Shown piece after piece: positions 33,171 through 42,119 of a stretch of DNA of 64,000 bases. This DNA is from Streptomyces sp. MJM8645 (GTDB taxonomy: Bacteria > Actinomycetota > Actinomycetes > Streptomycetales > Streptomycetaceae): the NCBI RefSeq assembly GCF_001625365.1, contig NZ_LJJF01000001.1, forward strand, positions 6,246,001-6,310,000, given 5' to 3'. A program made the position numbers and the translations under genes. Each line of letters starts with the position of its first letter. Positions within the stretch are counted from its first letter, which is position 1. The notes beneath the pieces were generated by a model that made no database searches, was not told where the DNA came from, and worked only from the letters and a program-made list of their open reading frames with translations.

Positions 33171-34118
33171 TCAGACCGCGTGGTACCGGCCGGTGCGGGA
33201 CTCCCAGTGCAGGTAGCCGGCGAGCCAGGTGACCAGCCCGTCCGCGTACCGCTGGGCGATCGTCCGTTCGACCCGGGAGAGCCCCAACTCCCGGTAGACG
33301 TCCGGCAGTCGGCCGTGCAGGTCCCGGCACCGCTCGACCATCAGCTGCGCCTCCTCCAGCACCACCGCGCAGGCCTCCTCGGCCGAGCAGCGGCGCTCGC
33401 GCTGGACGATCATCACCAGGTTGTTGACGTCGCCGCGCGGGGCCTCCAGCGGGAACGACCGGACGTCGTTGCTGAGCGAGGGGATGTCGGCTGCCAGCTG
33501 GCGCAGTTGACGCAGCACCGGGTGGTGCAGGACGGCGGCGGGCACCTCGAACTGGCCGAGGCGTTCGACCATGTCGAAGATGGTCTCCATCGCCGCGGTG
33601 CCTCGTCTGAGCACCAGGTAGCCGTCGCGGTCGGGTGGCCGGGTGGAGATGCGGCCGGCGGCCTCGGCGGGGTGACTGGCCAGGTACCACTCCCAGTTGT
33701 ACGCGGCGCGGGCCTGCCAGCGGGCGGGCATGCCGCGCACGCTGCGGTCCCAGAGGTCGGCGAAGGCGGTCTCGACCGGCGAGTCCTGGTCGGGGCGGGC
33801 TCCGTGCAGGACGGCGATCAGCCGCTCGCAGATGGGGGCGACCTCCGTCGGGCGGCGGCCGAGCGGGCCGTCGAACTGGTCGTCGAAGAGGAAGTAGAAG
33901 CCCATCAGGTCGGCGGCGAGGGAGAGTTCGTCCGGGCCGGTGTCGGGGTAGCCGAGGGCGGCGAGGTCGACCACGTCCCAGTGGGCGTACCCGGGGTGGT
34001 CGACGTCGGGGAGCAGCGGGTGGCGGACCAGCCAGTCACGGTGCAGCGCGGTGGCCTGCGGTCCGTGCGGGCTGCGACGGTGCGGGAACGGAATCTGAAG
34101 TGAGGTGTCGTCAGACAT
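33171..34118 (-). CDS. Class I terpene synthase (sesquiterpene-cyclase family)
   Basis: A 315-residue cyclase that ionises a prenyl diphosphate, probably farnesyl diphosphate. The Mg-binding aspartate-rich motif is DDQFD at residues 79-83, the NSE triad is N217, S221, E225 in NDVRSFPLE, and the C-terminal RY pair is in GRYHAV. All catalytic motifs are intact. ATG at 34118 has GGGAGT upstream; an earlier in-frame start would add 36 residues without function. No P450 or other tailoring gene adjoins, so the product is probably a volatile hydrocarbon or alcohol that cannot be named from sequence. It diverges from the large LuxR-type regulator, a likely regulatory link. Confidence 0.93.
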   Translation of the reverse strand: MSDDTSLQIPFPHRRSPHGPQATALHRDWLVRHPLLPDVDHPGYAHWDVVDLAALGYPDTGPDELSLAADLMGFYFLFDDQFDGPLGRRPTEVAPICERLIAVLHGARPDQDSPVETAFADLWDRSVRGMPARWQARAAYNWEWYLASHPAEAAGRISTRPPDRDGYLVLRRGTAAMETIFDMVERLGQFEVPAAVLHHPVLRQLRQLAADIPSLSNDVRSFPLEAPRGDVNNLVMIVQRERRCSAEEACAVVLEEAQLMVERCRDLHGRLPDVYRELGLSRVERTIAQRYADGLVTWLAGYLHWESRTGRYHAV

Positions 34119-34441
34119 CGGACTCCCGGTGCGGCGAAGGGTGGGGGTACTAGTGATTCGAACGTTGGGTGTGGGGGGAGTTGACGCGGCGAGGCTTCCG
34201 GGGAGAGGGTGATAGCGAAAGATCATCTTCGCCTCGCGGGCCGTAGGGTATCTGATGTAATGATCGGACGTTAGGGGTATAGGGCAATTGCCCTTGGCAA
34301 GGCGTCCGAACCCTCACCGTCCGCCCCAGCCTGCGCGAATGCCCCACAGCGAGTGCCACGCAGCGCTAACCTCGGCTCCACGGGCAGTGATGCGAGCAGC
34401 GACACGGGCTGTGACGCGAGTGGCGAGGCGGAGGCACGACG
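34119..34441. other. Divergent promoter region between terpene synthase and LAL-type regulator
   Basis: 323 bases, locally AT-rich for this genome (34220-34300), consistent with promoters. Beyond the 14-bp palindrome at 34282 it contains two related stretches, cgaacgttggg (near 34159) and cggacgttaggg (near 34266), which may be further binding sites. No gene is apparent. Confidence 0.5.
34282..34295. promoter_or_regulatory. Perfect 14-bp palindrome in the terpene synthase/LAL promoter region
   Basis: agggcaattgccct is perfectly symmetric, 146 bases before the LAL start and 164 bases from the terpene synthase start. It is a candidate operator shared by the divergent pair. Confidence 0.45.
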
Positions 34442-37400
34442 GTGACCGAGCAGGACAACGAACTTCGGACGGGATCAGGTTCCGGCCGGGACGGCGACAG
34501 CACCTCGCCGAGGGTCAGGCTGCGCGACCGCGACGCCGAACTTCGCTCCGTCGAAACGGCCGTCGACAAACTCTGCTGCGAATTCGCGGCCGGCGGCACC
34601 GAGATCGGCGAACTGCTCGCCTTCTCCGGCCGCCCCGGCATCGGAAAGACCAGCCTGCTGCACGAGGTCCGACGGGTCGCCAATCTCCGCAACCGCGCCA
34701 CGGTGCTGTTCGCCCGCGGCGGCGAACGCCAGTTCAACGAGCCCTACCACGTGCTGCGCCAGCTCCTCCAGCCCCTCCTCACCAGCCTGCAGCCCGACGA
34801 GTTCCGCCAGGTCATGGGCACCTGGGAGGAGGTCGTCGGACCGGCCATGGGCCTCAAGCGGCCCAAGGCCGGCGCCCGCCGCCTCGACCCCCAGGGCGTG
34901 CGCGACGGCCTCGACTACGTCCTCACCCAACTCGCGCCGCGCCGGGCCCCGCTGGTCATGATCGTCGACGACCTGCACTGGGGCGACCACGAGTCGCTCT
35001 CCTGGCTCACCCAGTTCGCCGTCCGCTCCCGCGAACTACCCGTCCTGCTCGTCTTCGCCTTCCGCGAGGACGAGAACGACTGGCCGACCGAGATCCAGCA
35101 GCACCGCAAGGCCGTCCTCGGCCTCGCCACCAGCAAGCACGAACTCAACCGGCTCTCGCTGGTCTCCGTCACCGACATGATCCGCGCCGAACTCGGCGAC
35201 AAGGCCGAGGACGCCTTCTGCTACGAGTTCTGGAACGTCGTCAACGGCAACCCCTTCGAAGCCGTCGCCCTGCTCGACCAGGTCCGCGACCAGGACCTCG
35301 AACCGGTCGAGGAGAACTCCCAGCAACTGCGCGAACTCGCCGTCGACGCCACCGGAATGACCCTCAAGAGCTGGATCGACCGGCTCGGCTCCGGCACCCT
35401 GCGCTTCGCCTGGGCCTGCGCGATGCTCGGCACCGACATCCGGGTCGACCTCGCCACCCGGATCTGCGCCCAGACCACCGAGGGCGCCCGCGACGCCATC
35501 AAGCAGCTGCGCAAGCAGCGCGTGCTCACCCAGACCCCCAACGGCAACCTGGAGTTCGTCCACCCGCTGATCGGCAGCTCGATCTACAACACCATGCCGG
35601 AGGCCACCCGCACCGGCATGCACGGCGTCGCCGCCGCCGAGATCGAGAACGCCGGACTCGGCCTGCTCGCCGCCTCCCGCCACCTCGTCGAGACCTTCTC
35701 CGGCGAGGGCGACGACAAGACCGTCCGCAAACTGCGCCGGGCCGCCGTCGAACACCTGCTGATCGGCGCCCCCGAAGCCGCCCAGCGCTGCCTGCACCGC
35801 GCCCTCAACGAACCCCCGGCCGACGACATCCGCGCCGAGGTGCTGTACGAACTGGGCTGCTCCGCCCTGCTCACCGACCCCGTCGCCACCGTCAACCAGC
35901 TCAAGCTCGCCCTCGACCCCGACGAGGGGCCGCTGCGCCCCGAACTGCGGGTCGACGCCACCTTCCGGCTCTCCGAGGTGCTCGCACACAGCGGCGAACT
36001 GCGCCAGGCCGCGGTGGTCTGCCAGGACGAGGCCGAGCAGACCGCCGACCCGGCCGGCCGACTCCGGCTCCAGGCCGCCTCGTTCATGTGGCACGCCTTC
36101 CGCAAGTCCGAGGACGACGGGCCCGGCCGATCCACCCGGCTCGGCCTCATGTGTGACGGCCTCAGCACCCGCGACGCCGCCGACCGGGCCGTCCTCGCGA
36201 TGCGCGCCTGGGACCTCACCCTGCGCGGCGCCCCCTCCGCCGAGGCGCTGACCTACGCCGACGCCGTCCTCGACGCCGGCCGCCTGCCCAAGGGACTCGG
36301 CTGGACCGACAGCACCTGGGGCTTCGAACTGCCCTCCATGCTCGGCCTCACCTACACCTACAACGACCGCATCGCCCAGGCCGAGCGGCTGTTCGCGGAC
36401 GCCATCATCCAGTTCGAGGTCGCCGGGTGGAGCGGTGCCCACCGGGGCTTCGCGTACTTCCTGATGGGCCTCGCCCGCTTCCGCCGCGGCCTGCTCGCCG
36501 AGGCCGAGGACTTCCTGCGCCGCGCGCTGCGACTGTCCGAGCGGATCGGCCCCAAGCTGCCGCTCGCCTGGGACGCCGTCGGCGTCCTGGTGGACACCCT
36601 GCTCGCCCGCGGCCGGACCGAGGAGGCCTGGGAACTCGCCGTCGAGTTCGGCTTCCACCCGCCGTACCACACGACCGCGATGGTGCTGCCCGACGCGCCC
36701 TCGCTGTACGGCAAGCTGCTGATCGCCAAGAAGCGCTACGCCGGGGCGGCCGCCGCACTCACCGAGGCCGGCGCCCAACTGGAGGCCCGCGGCTGGCACA
36801 ACACCGTCTGGGCGCCCTGGGCCGGCCACCTCGCCATCGCGATCGCGGCCGACGAGCCCGACCGCGCCCGCGAGTACGCCCAGAAGGCCGTCCAGGACGC
36901 CCGCACCTTCGGCACCGCCTCGGCGATCGGCACCGCGCTGCGGCTGAACGCCCAGATCGAGGACGGCCAGCAGGCGGTCGAGCTGCTGGAGCAGGCCGTG
37001 ATGTACCTCGGCCAGTCGCCGGCCGGGTACGAGCACGCCGTCGCGCTGGTCGACCTCGGCGCCGCGCTGCGCCGGGTCGGGCGGCTGGAGGACGCGCAGG
37101 AGTACCTGTACCAGGGCATCGAGCTGGCCCAGCACTGCTCGGCCGAGGGGCTGGTCGACCAGGCGCGGCGGGAGCTGGCCAACTACGGCCTGCGGCCCAA
37201 CCGGCTGGGGCTGCGCGACTTCCGGGAGACGCTCAGCCAGCCCGAGTGGGAGGTCGCCAACCTCGCGGTGCAGGGCGTGCCGCCGCAGCGCATCGCCGAC
37301 GAGCTCGGCGTGCACCTCAGCCTGGTCAACCGCCGACTGGCCGCGGTCTACCGCAAGGCGGGCAGCGGGCCGGACGGCCTGGCCTCCGCCCTCGGGCTGC

Positions 37401-37453
37401 CGACGCAGCCGCGCGGGGCCGCCCGGCCGGGGGCGGAGCCCGAGGAGGCGTAG
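34442..37453 (+). CDS. Large ATP-binding LuxR-type regulator (LAL family)
   Basis: A 1003-residue regulator with an N-terminal AAA/STAND ATPase, Walker A GRPGIGKT at residues 63-70 and Walker B PLVMIVDDLHW near residue 178. A long helical repeat region follows (about residues 430-930), then a C-terminal LuxR helix-turn-helix (LSQPEWEVANLAVQGVPPQR, then IADELGVHLSLVNRRLAAVY). The HTH keeps the IADELG and VYRKAG positions but lacks the usual TVxxH, so DNA binding may be altered. GTG at 34442 follows GGAGG. It is divergent from the terpene synthase, a plausible target. Length and layout match LAL/MalT-like activators. Confidence 0.88.
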   Translation: MTEQDNELRTGSGSGRDGDSTSPRVRLRDRDAELRSVETAVDKLCCEFAAGGTEIGELLAFSGRPGIGKTSLLHEVRRVANLRNRATVLFARGGERQFNEPYHVLRQLLQPLLTSLQPDEFRQVMGTWEEVVGPAMGLKRPKAGARRLDPQGVRDGLDYVLTQLAPRRAPLVMIVDDLHWGDHESLSWLTQFAVRSRELPVLLVFAFREDENDWPTEIQQHRKAVLGLATSKHELNRLSLVSVTDMIRAELGDKAEDAFCYEFWNVVNGNPFEAVALLDQVRDQDLEPVEENSQQLRELAVDATGMTLKSWIDRLGSGTLRFAWACAMLGTDIRVDLATRICAQTTEGARDAIKQLRKQRVLTQTPNGNLEFVHPLIGSSIYNTMPEATRTGMHGVAAAEIENAGLGLLAASRHLVETFSGEGDDKTVRKLRRAAVEHLLIGAPEAAQRCLHRALNEPPADDIRAEVLYELGCSALLTDPVATVNQLKLALDPDEGPLRPELRVDATFRLSEVLAHSGELRQAAVVCQDEAEQTADPAGRLRLQAASFMWHAFRKSEDDGPGRSTRLGLMCDGLSTRDAADRAVLAMRAWDLTLRGAPSAEALTYADAVLDAGRLPKGLGWTDSTWGFELPSMLGLTYTYNDRIAQAERLFADAIIQFEVAGWSGAHRGFAYFLMGLARFRRGLLAEAEDFLRRALRLSERIGPKLPLAWDAVGVLVDTLLARGRTEEAWELAVEFGFHPPYHTTAMVLPDAPSLYGKLLIAKKRYAGAAAALTEAGAQLEARGWHNTVWAPWAGHLAIAIAADEPDRAREYAQKAVQDARTFGTASAIGTALRLNAQIEDGQQAVELLEQAVMYLGQSPAGYEHAVALVDLGAALRRVGRLEDAQEYLYQGIELAQHCSAEGLVDQARRELANYGLRPNRLGLRDFRETLSQPEWEVANLAVQGVPPQRIADELGVHLSLVNRRLAAVYRKAGSGPDGLASALGLPTQPRGAARPGAEPEEA

Positions 37454-37537
37454 CCCGCGGTGGCAGGGGGCGTGGGCGGCGGGTGCCCGGGCGGCGCGCG
37501 GAGGCACGGGAGCGCTCCCGGGGCGGTCGCCGTCGTC

Positions 37538-37586
37538 AGGGCGTGTCTGACGATTCCCGCCGGGCGCGAATTGTCAGACACGCCCT
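37538..37586. repeat. 49-bp palindromic element (MITE-like or terminator)
   Basis: Perfect 14-bp terminal inverted repeats (agggcgtgtctgac and complement), extended inward by a G-T pair and four more pairs, flank a GC core. It is in the 230-base gap between the LAL gene and the epimerase. The end sequence recalls inverted repeats of streptomycete insertion sequences, and CTAG follows at the right end. There is no transposase. It may equally serve as a terminator for the LAL gene. Confidence 0.7.
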
Positions 37587-37683
37587 AGGCTGACGCAGAC
37601 GTGGGGGCGCCGCGGCGACCCCCTGGACGGACCCGGAACCGGGGCGGTCACGGCACCCCGCGACCGCCAGTGAGGAGCAGGCC

Positions 37684-38748
37684 ATGGCGAGCGAGGCCAC
37701 CAGCGTGCGGCACGAACCCCTCGACCCCTCGGGCGCGGGCGCCGCGATCGAGCGTTGGACGCTCTCCGCCGGCCCGTACGAGGCGAGCGTGCTCACCCTC
37801 GGCGCCACCCTGCACACCCTCACCGGCCCGGACCGCGCCGGGCGCCCCGCCCAACTGCTGCTCTCCACCGACCAGCTGACGCAGATCCTCGGCCCGGCCC
37901 GGCACTACGGCACCGTGGTCGGCCGGTACGCCAACCGGATCGACGGTTCCAGGGTCACCATCGACGGCGAGGAGCACCCGCTCGCCCCGACCGGCGGCGG
38001 CATCACCATCCACGGCGGGCCGGACGGCTTCGCGCAGCGGATCTGGGAGGCCGAGCGGATCGAGGGCGGGGTGCGGCTGCGGTTGCACAGCCCGGACGGC
38101 GACCAGGGCTTCCCCGGTGCGCTGGACATCACCGTCTCCTACACCCTGGACCCGGCCGGCGAGCTGGTGATCGCCTACCGCGCCGTCACCAGCAAGCCGA
38201 CCGTGGTCAACCTGACCAACCACGCCTACTTCAACCTTGCGGGTGAAGGGAACGGCGATGTCCTCGGCCACCTGCTCACCCTCGACGCCGACGCCTACAC
38301 CCCGGCCGACGAGCGGCAGATCCCGTACGGGCGGACCGAGCCGGTGGCCGGCACGCCGTTCGACTTCACGGTGGCCACGCCGATCGGCAAGTCGGTGCAC
38401 GACGACCACCCGCAGCTGGCCGGGCCCGGCGGCTACGACCACAACTGGGTGCTCCGGGCCCGGCCGGCCGACGGCGGCCCGGCCCGGGCGGCGTTGCTGG
38501 AGGACCCGGTCAGCGGGCGCACCCTGGAGGTGCTGACCACCGAGCCGGGCGTCCAGGTCTACACGGCCAACAAGTTCCAGGGGGCGGTCACCGGCGCGAG
38601 CGGCGTCCCGTACGGGCCGTTCGCCGGGATCGCGCTGGAGACCCAGCACTTCCCGGACTCCCCGAACCACCCGGCGTTCCCGAGCACCGTGCTGCGGCCG
38701 GGGGAGGAGTTCCGCTCGATCACCGTGCTGCGGCTGGGCGTCAGCTGA
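37684..38748 (+). CDS. galM: Aldose 1-epimerase (mutarotase)
   Basis: A 354-residue galactose-mutarotase-fold protein interconverting sugar anomers. Family motifs are GRYANRI, the HGGPDGF segment with substrate His, NLTNHAYFNLAG (second His), the TTEPGVQVYTAN strand and ETQHFPDSPNHPAFPS with the catalytic glutamate region. ATG at 37684 follows GAGGAGCAGG. No signal peptide is seen. It lies beside, but outside, the maltose operon and could serve maltose/glucose metabolism. Its 3' end overlaps the convergent GNAT gene by 8 bases. Confidence 0.92.
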   Translation: MASEATSVRHEPLDPSGAGAAIERWTLSAGPYEASVLTLGATLHTLTGPDRAGRPAQLLLSTDQLTQILGPARHYGTVVGRYANRIDGSRVTIDGEEHPLAPTGGGITIHGGPDGFAQRIWEAERIEGGVRLRLHSPDGDQGFPGALDITVSYTLDPAGELVIAYRAVTSKPTVVNLTNHAYFNLAGEGNGDVLGHLLTLDADAYTPADERQIPYGRTEPVAGTPFDFTVATPIGKSVHDDHPQLAGPGGYDHNWVLRARPADGGPARAALLEDPVSGRTLEVLTTEPGVQVYTANKFQGAVTGASGVPYGPFAGIALETQHFPDSPNHPAFPSTVLRPGEEFRSITVLRLGVS

Positions 38749-39364
38749 GCGCTCCGGGCACGTCCGGGGTGAGGTTCTGCGTGAGGTCCTGCTGGAGGTC
38801 CCGCGCGAGGTCCCGTGCGAGGTCCCGGCGCATGCAGAGCCGGGGCCAGCGGTCGAGACCGTGCTCGGCCTCCTTGCGGCGGATCTCCCGCAGGCCCGGG
38901 GTGAGCTCGTGGTCGGCGAGCGGGCGGAAGCCGCAGCGGGCGTAGTAGGGGGCGTTCCAGGGGACGTCGGCGAAGGTGGTGAGGGTGAGCGCGGGGGCGT
39001 CGGTGCCGGCCGCGAGGTGTTCGATCAGCGCCCGGCCGATGCCCCGGCGGGCGTGGTCGGGGTGGACCGACACCTGCTCGATGTGCAGGGCGCCGTCCAC
39101 CGGCTCGGCGAGCAGGTAGCCGGCGATCGGACCGGGACCAGGACCGGGTTGCTGGGGCAGGTCGGTTCCGTGGGGCAGGTCGGTCGCGTCGGGGACGGCG
39201 ACCAGGGCGATGCCCGCGTCCAGGTAGTGGGCCAGCTCGTGCGGGGCCGGTGGTTCGTCGTCGGCGATCTCCGGCATGCCGATCGCGGCGAAGGGGGCCC
39301 CGGCGGCCCGCTCCAGTTCGCACAGCAGCGGCAGTTCGTCCCTCATGGCGGCTCTGATACGCAT
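38741..39364 (-). CDS. GNAT-family N-acetyltransferase with repetitive C-terminal tail
   Basis: A 207-residue acetyltransferase. The acetyl-CoA motif A is visible as IEQVSVHPDHARRGIGRALI, followed by APALTLTTFADVPWNAPYYARCGF, the usual C-terminal half of the fold. The last about 25 residues are a four-residue repeat (DLARDLARDLQQDLTQNL) coded by 12-base tandem repeats, unusual for this family. ATG at 39364 has no clear ribosome site. An inverted-repeat half-site like the MalR operator overlaps its promoter, so it may be under the same control as malE. The substrate is unknown. Confidence 0.85.
   Translation of the reverse strand: MRIRAAMRDELPLLCELERAAGAPFAAIGMPEIADDEPPAPHELAHYLDAGIALVAVPDATDLPHGTDLPQQPGPGPGPIAGYLLAEPVDGALHIEQVSVHPDHARRGIGRALIEHLAAGTDAPALTLTTFADVPWNAPYYARCGFRPLADHELTPGLREIRRKEAEHGLDRWPRLCMRRDLARDLARDLQQDLTQNLTPDVPGALS
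38771..38830 (-). repeat. 12-bp tandem repeats coding the GNAT tail
   Basis: Five successive 12-base units (gaggtcccgcgc and variants; the first two more diverged) near the end of the acetyltransferase gene. They give the in-frame R-D-L-A type repeat. Confidence 0.85.
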
Positions 39365-39517
39365 GCGTTCAGTCTGCTGCAAGCGGTTTTCGGCCAGGGA
39401 TGGTGGTGCTCTCGGCCATCCGGTACCGGCTCGAAGCGGGCGAACCCGGACATTTGGTCGCACTGTCAACTACCGTGCGGCTACGTCCAGGACACGTGGG
39501 CGTAACGATCGCTGTTT

Positions 39518-39538
39518 CTTGCAGAAACTTGCTGCAAG
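39518..39538. promoter_or_regulatory. malE operator: MalR-type operator upstream of malE
   Basis: cttgcag and ctgcaag form a perfect 7-bp inverted repeat with a seven-base spacer, 136 bases before malE. A further half-site ctgcaag is at 39377-39383, before the divergent GNAT gene. Streptomycete MalR is known to recognise CTTGCAG-like repeats, and a MalR homologue ends this operon. Binding is inferred. Confidence 0.7.
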
Positions 39539-39673
39539 GACTTTCCGTCGCTATTGCACCGCTGTTAACTTCCTTCCGAGCCCGACGGCAGCAACGGTGC
39601 AGTCGGCACGAGGCAGCCATTATGCGCCTGTCTCCGAAGATCTCGGGCACCCCCACCCTCCCAAGGAGTTCTC

Positions 39674-40951
39674 ATGCGGCGTGGCATCGCGGCCTCTGCC
39701 CTCGTTGTGGCCCTCGCGGTCTCGATGGCTGCCTGTGGCAGCAGCGGCTCCAGCTCAAACGGCAAGGCCGACGGGCCGGTCACCCTCACCTACTGGGACA
39801 CCTCGAACGCCACCAACGAGGCGCCGAACTACCAGGAGCTGGTCAAGAAGTTCGAGGCCGCCAACCCGAACGTCAAGGTCGACTTCGTCAACGTCCCGTT
39901 CGACCAGGCGCAGAACAAGCTCCAGACCGCCATGGGGGCCAAGGGCGCTCCGGACGTGTTCCGCTCCGAGGTCGGCTGGACCGCCGCCTTCGCCAAGGCC
40001 GGCTACCTGGAGCCGCTCGACGGCACCCCGGCCGTCGCCGACACCTCCGCCTTCCAGCCCAGCCTGATCCAGCAGGCCAAGTTCGACGGCAAGCTGTACG
40101 GCGTGCCGCTGGTCACCGACACCCTGGGCCTGCTCTACAACAAGGAGCTGTTCGCCAAGGCCGGCATCACCGACGCCCCCAAGACCTGGGACGAGCTGAA
40201 GACCGACGCCGCCGCGCTCAAGGACAAGGCCGGTGTCGACGGCTTCTGGCTGAAGGCCGCGGACGGCTACTACGCGATGCCGTTCCTGTTCGGCGAGGGC
40301 ACCGACACCGTCGACGCCGCCGGCAAGAAGATCACCGTCACCTCGCCGGAGGCCGTCAAGGCCATCGAGACCTACAAGACGATGTTCACCGCGCCCGGCA
40401 TGGCCAAGGCCGACGTCACCACCGACGCCTACGCGCACATGATGGACGCCTTCAACAACGGCAAGGTCGCGGCCATCGTCCAGGGCCCGTGGGAGATCAC
40501 CAACATCTACAAGGGCGCCGCGTTCGCCGACAAGAACAACCTCGGCATCGCGCCCGTCCCGGCGGGCTCCAGCGGCAAGTCCGGTGCGCCCACCGGCGGG
40601 CACAACATCTCCGTCTACGCCGGTGCCGACCAGGCCCACAAGGCCGCCGCCGAGAAGTTCGCCGCCTTCATGACCTCGGCGGAGAGCCAGGCCTTCATCG
40701 CGCAGAAGAACTCCACCCTGCCGACCCGCTCCGACGCCTTCACCGCCGACGTCAAGGCCGACCCCGGCATCGCCGGCTTCCAGGCCGTCCTCGGCAGCGC
40801 CAAGCCGCGCCCCGAACTGCCCGAGTACAGCTCGCTGTTCTCCTCGCTCGGCACCAACCTGGGCAAGGCCGTCCAGGGCACCGGCACCCAGGACGCGCTG
40901 AACACCGTCGCCACCGACTACGCCAAGCTGCTGCCGGGCTTCGCCAAGTAG
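39674..40951 (+). CDS. malE: Maltose/maltodextrin-binding lipoprotein
   Basis: A 425-residue extracellular solute-binding protein of family 1. Its signal sequence ends in a lipobox MAAC with C21 as the lipid anchor, followed by a Ser/Gly linker. Ligand-fold landmarks are VTLTYWDTSNA near the start, the PDVFRSEVGWTAAFAKAGYL segment, YNKELFAKAGI and the conserved VQGPWEITN. ATG at 39674 has AAGGAG upstream. It is followed by two sugar permeases, an alpha-glucosidase and a MalR-type repressor, which fixes the substrate as maltose-type oligosaccharides. The energising ATPase (MsiK in Streptomyces) is not in the operon, as is usual. Confidence 0.93.
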   Translation: MRRGIAASALVVALAVSMAACGSSGSSSNGKADGPVTLTYWDTSNATNEAPNYQELVKKFEAANPNVKVDFVNVPFDQAQNKLQTAMGAKGAPDVFRSEVGWTAAFAKAGYLEPLDGTPAVADTSAFQPSLIQQAKFDGKLYGVPLVTDTLGLLYNKELFAKAGITDAPKTWDELKTDAAALKDKAGVDGFWLKAADGYYAMPFLFGEGTDTVDAAGKKITVTSPEAVKAIETYKTMFTAPGMAKADVTTDAYAHMMDAFNNGKVAAIVQGPWEITNIYKGAAFADKNNLGIAPVPAGSSGKSGAPTGGHNISVYAGADQAHKAAAEKFAAFMTSAESQAFIAQKNSTLPTRSDAFTADVKADPGIAGFQAVLGSAKPRPELPEYSSLFSSLGTNLGKAVQGTGTQDALNTVATDYAKLLPGFAK

Positions 40952-40968
40952 TCGCCGTCGGCCGTCCG

Positions 40969-41013
40969 GGCCGCCGCCGCTCCAGGCCCTGTCCGGCTGG
41001 AGCGGCGGCGGCC
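40969..41013 (+). other. Strong hairpin between malE and malF
   Basis: A perfect 17-bp stem (ggccgccgccgctccag and its complement) with an 11-base loop lies 18 bases after the malE stop. Such intercistronic hairpins can protect the binding-protein message or attenuate read-through, giving more MalE than permease. Confidence 0.75.
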
Positions 41014-41077
41014 ACCCGGCGGGCCCGGCGGCCGGACCCGCTCTCCCCGAGACTTCCCCCCGAGAAGGTGTCAATCG

Positions 41078-42079
41078 ATGTCAGTCGCCGTGCAGGGCGC
41101 CACCGGCAAGGGCAGCCCGGAGCGCGAGCAGCGTCCGGGCCTGCTGGAACGCGTCAAGCGCTCCTACGCCAAGCACTGGTACGCCTACGCGATGATCGCC
41201 CCCGTGGTGCTGGTCCTCGGTGCCCTGGTGCTCTACCCGCTGGTCCAGGGCCTCTGGCTCACCCTGACCGACGCCAACAGCCTCAACGTCGCCCGCAAGA
41301 TCGGCGTCAACGAGATCCCGGCCAGCTACAACTTCGTCGGCTTCCACAACTACGCCGACATCCTGTGGGGCCCCGGCTCGTACGACCGCTTCTGGTCCCA
41401 CTTCGTCTGGACCATCGCCTGGACGGCCATCTGCGTCTTCCTGCACTACACCCTCGGCCTGGGCCTCGCCCTGCTGCTCAACAAGAAGCTGCGCGGCCGC
41501 GCCGTCTACCGGATGCTGCTCATCCTGCCCTGGGCCGTGCCGACCTTCGTCACCGTCTTCTCCTGGCGACTGATGCTGTCCGACGGCGGTGTCGTCAACA
41601 GCATGCTCGGCTTCCTCCACCTGCCCGAACCCGGTTGGCTCACCGACCCGTGGGCGCAGAAGTCCGCCGCGATCCTGGTCAACACCTGGGCCGGCGTGCC
41701 GTTCATGATGATCTCGCTGCTCGGCGGCCTGCAGTCGATCCCGGCCGAGCTGTACGAGGCCGCCGAGATGGACGGCGCCACGCCGTGGCAGCGCTTCCGG
41801 TACGTCACCCTGCCCGGGCTGCGGGCCGTCTCCTCCACCGTCGTCCTGCTCGGCGTGATCTGGACGTTCAACCAGTTCAACGTCATCTTCCTGCTCTTCG
41901 GCACCGGTGCGCCCGACGCCCAGCTGCTGGTCACCTGGGCCTACCGCCTCGGCTTCGGCCAGATCCCCCGGGACTACGCGCAGTCCGCCGCCTACGGCGT
42001 GATCCTGCTGTCCATCCTGATCGTCTTCACCGCCTTCTACCGGCGCTGGCTCGCCCGCAACGAGCAGGCCAACGGCTGA
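41078..42079 (+). CDS. malF: Maltose ABC permease
   Basis: A 333-residue membrane permease with six predicted hydrophobic segments after a cytoplasmic N-terminus. The ATPase-coupling EAA loop reads ELYEAAEMDGATPWQRFRYV followed by TLPGLR, as in MalF-type subunits. ATG at 41078 has a GAGAAGG site. It pairs with MalG to form the transmembrane channel. Confidence 0.93.
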   Translation: MSVAVQGATGKGSPEREQRPGLLERVKRSYAKHWYAYAMIAPVVLVLGALVLYPLVQGLWLTLTDANSLNVARKIGVNEIPASYNFVGFHNYADILWGPGSYDRFWSHFVWTIAWTAICVFLHYTLGLGLALLLNKKLRGRAVYRMLLILPWAVPTFVTVFSWRLMLSDGGVVNSMLGFLHLPEPGWLTDPWAQKSAAILVNTWAGVPFMMISLLGGLQSIPAELYEAAEMDGATPWQRFRYVTLPGLRAVSSTVVLLGVIWTFNQFNVIFLLFGTGAPDAQLLVTWAYRLGFGQIPRDYAQSAAYGVILLSILIVFTAFYRRWLARNEQANG

Positions 42080-42119
42080 GGCCCCGGACCCAGTTGACCC
42101 ACGAAGGCAGGTACCCCCG

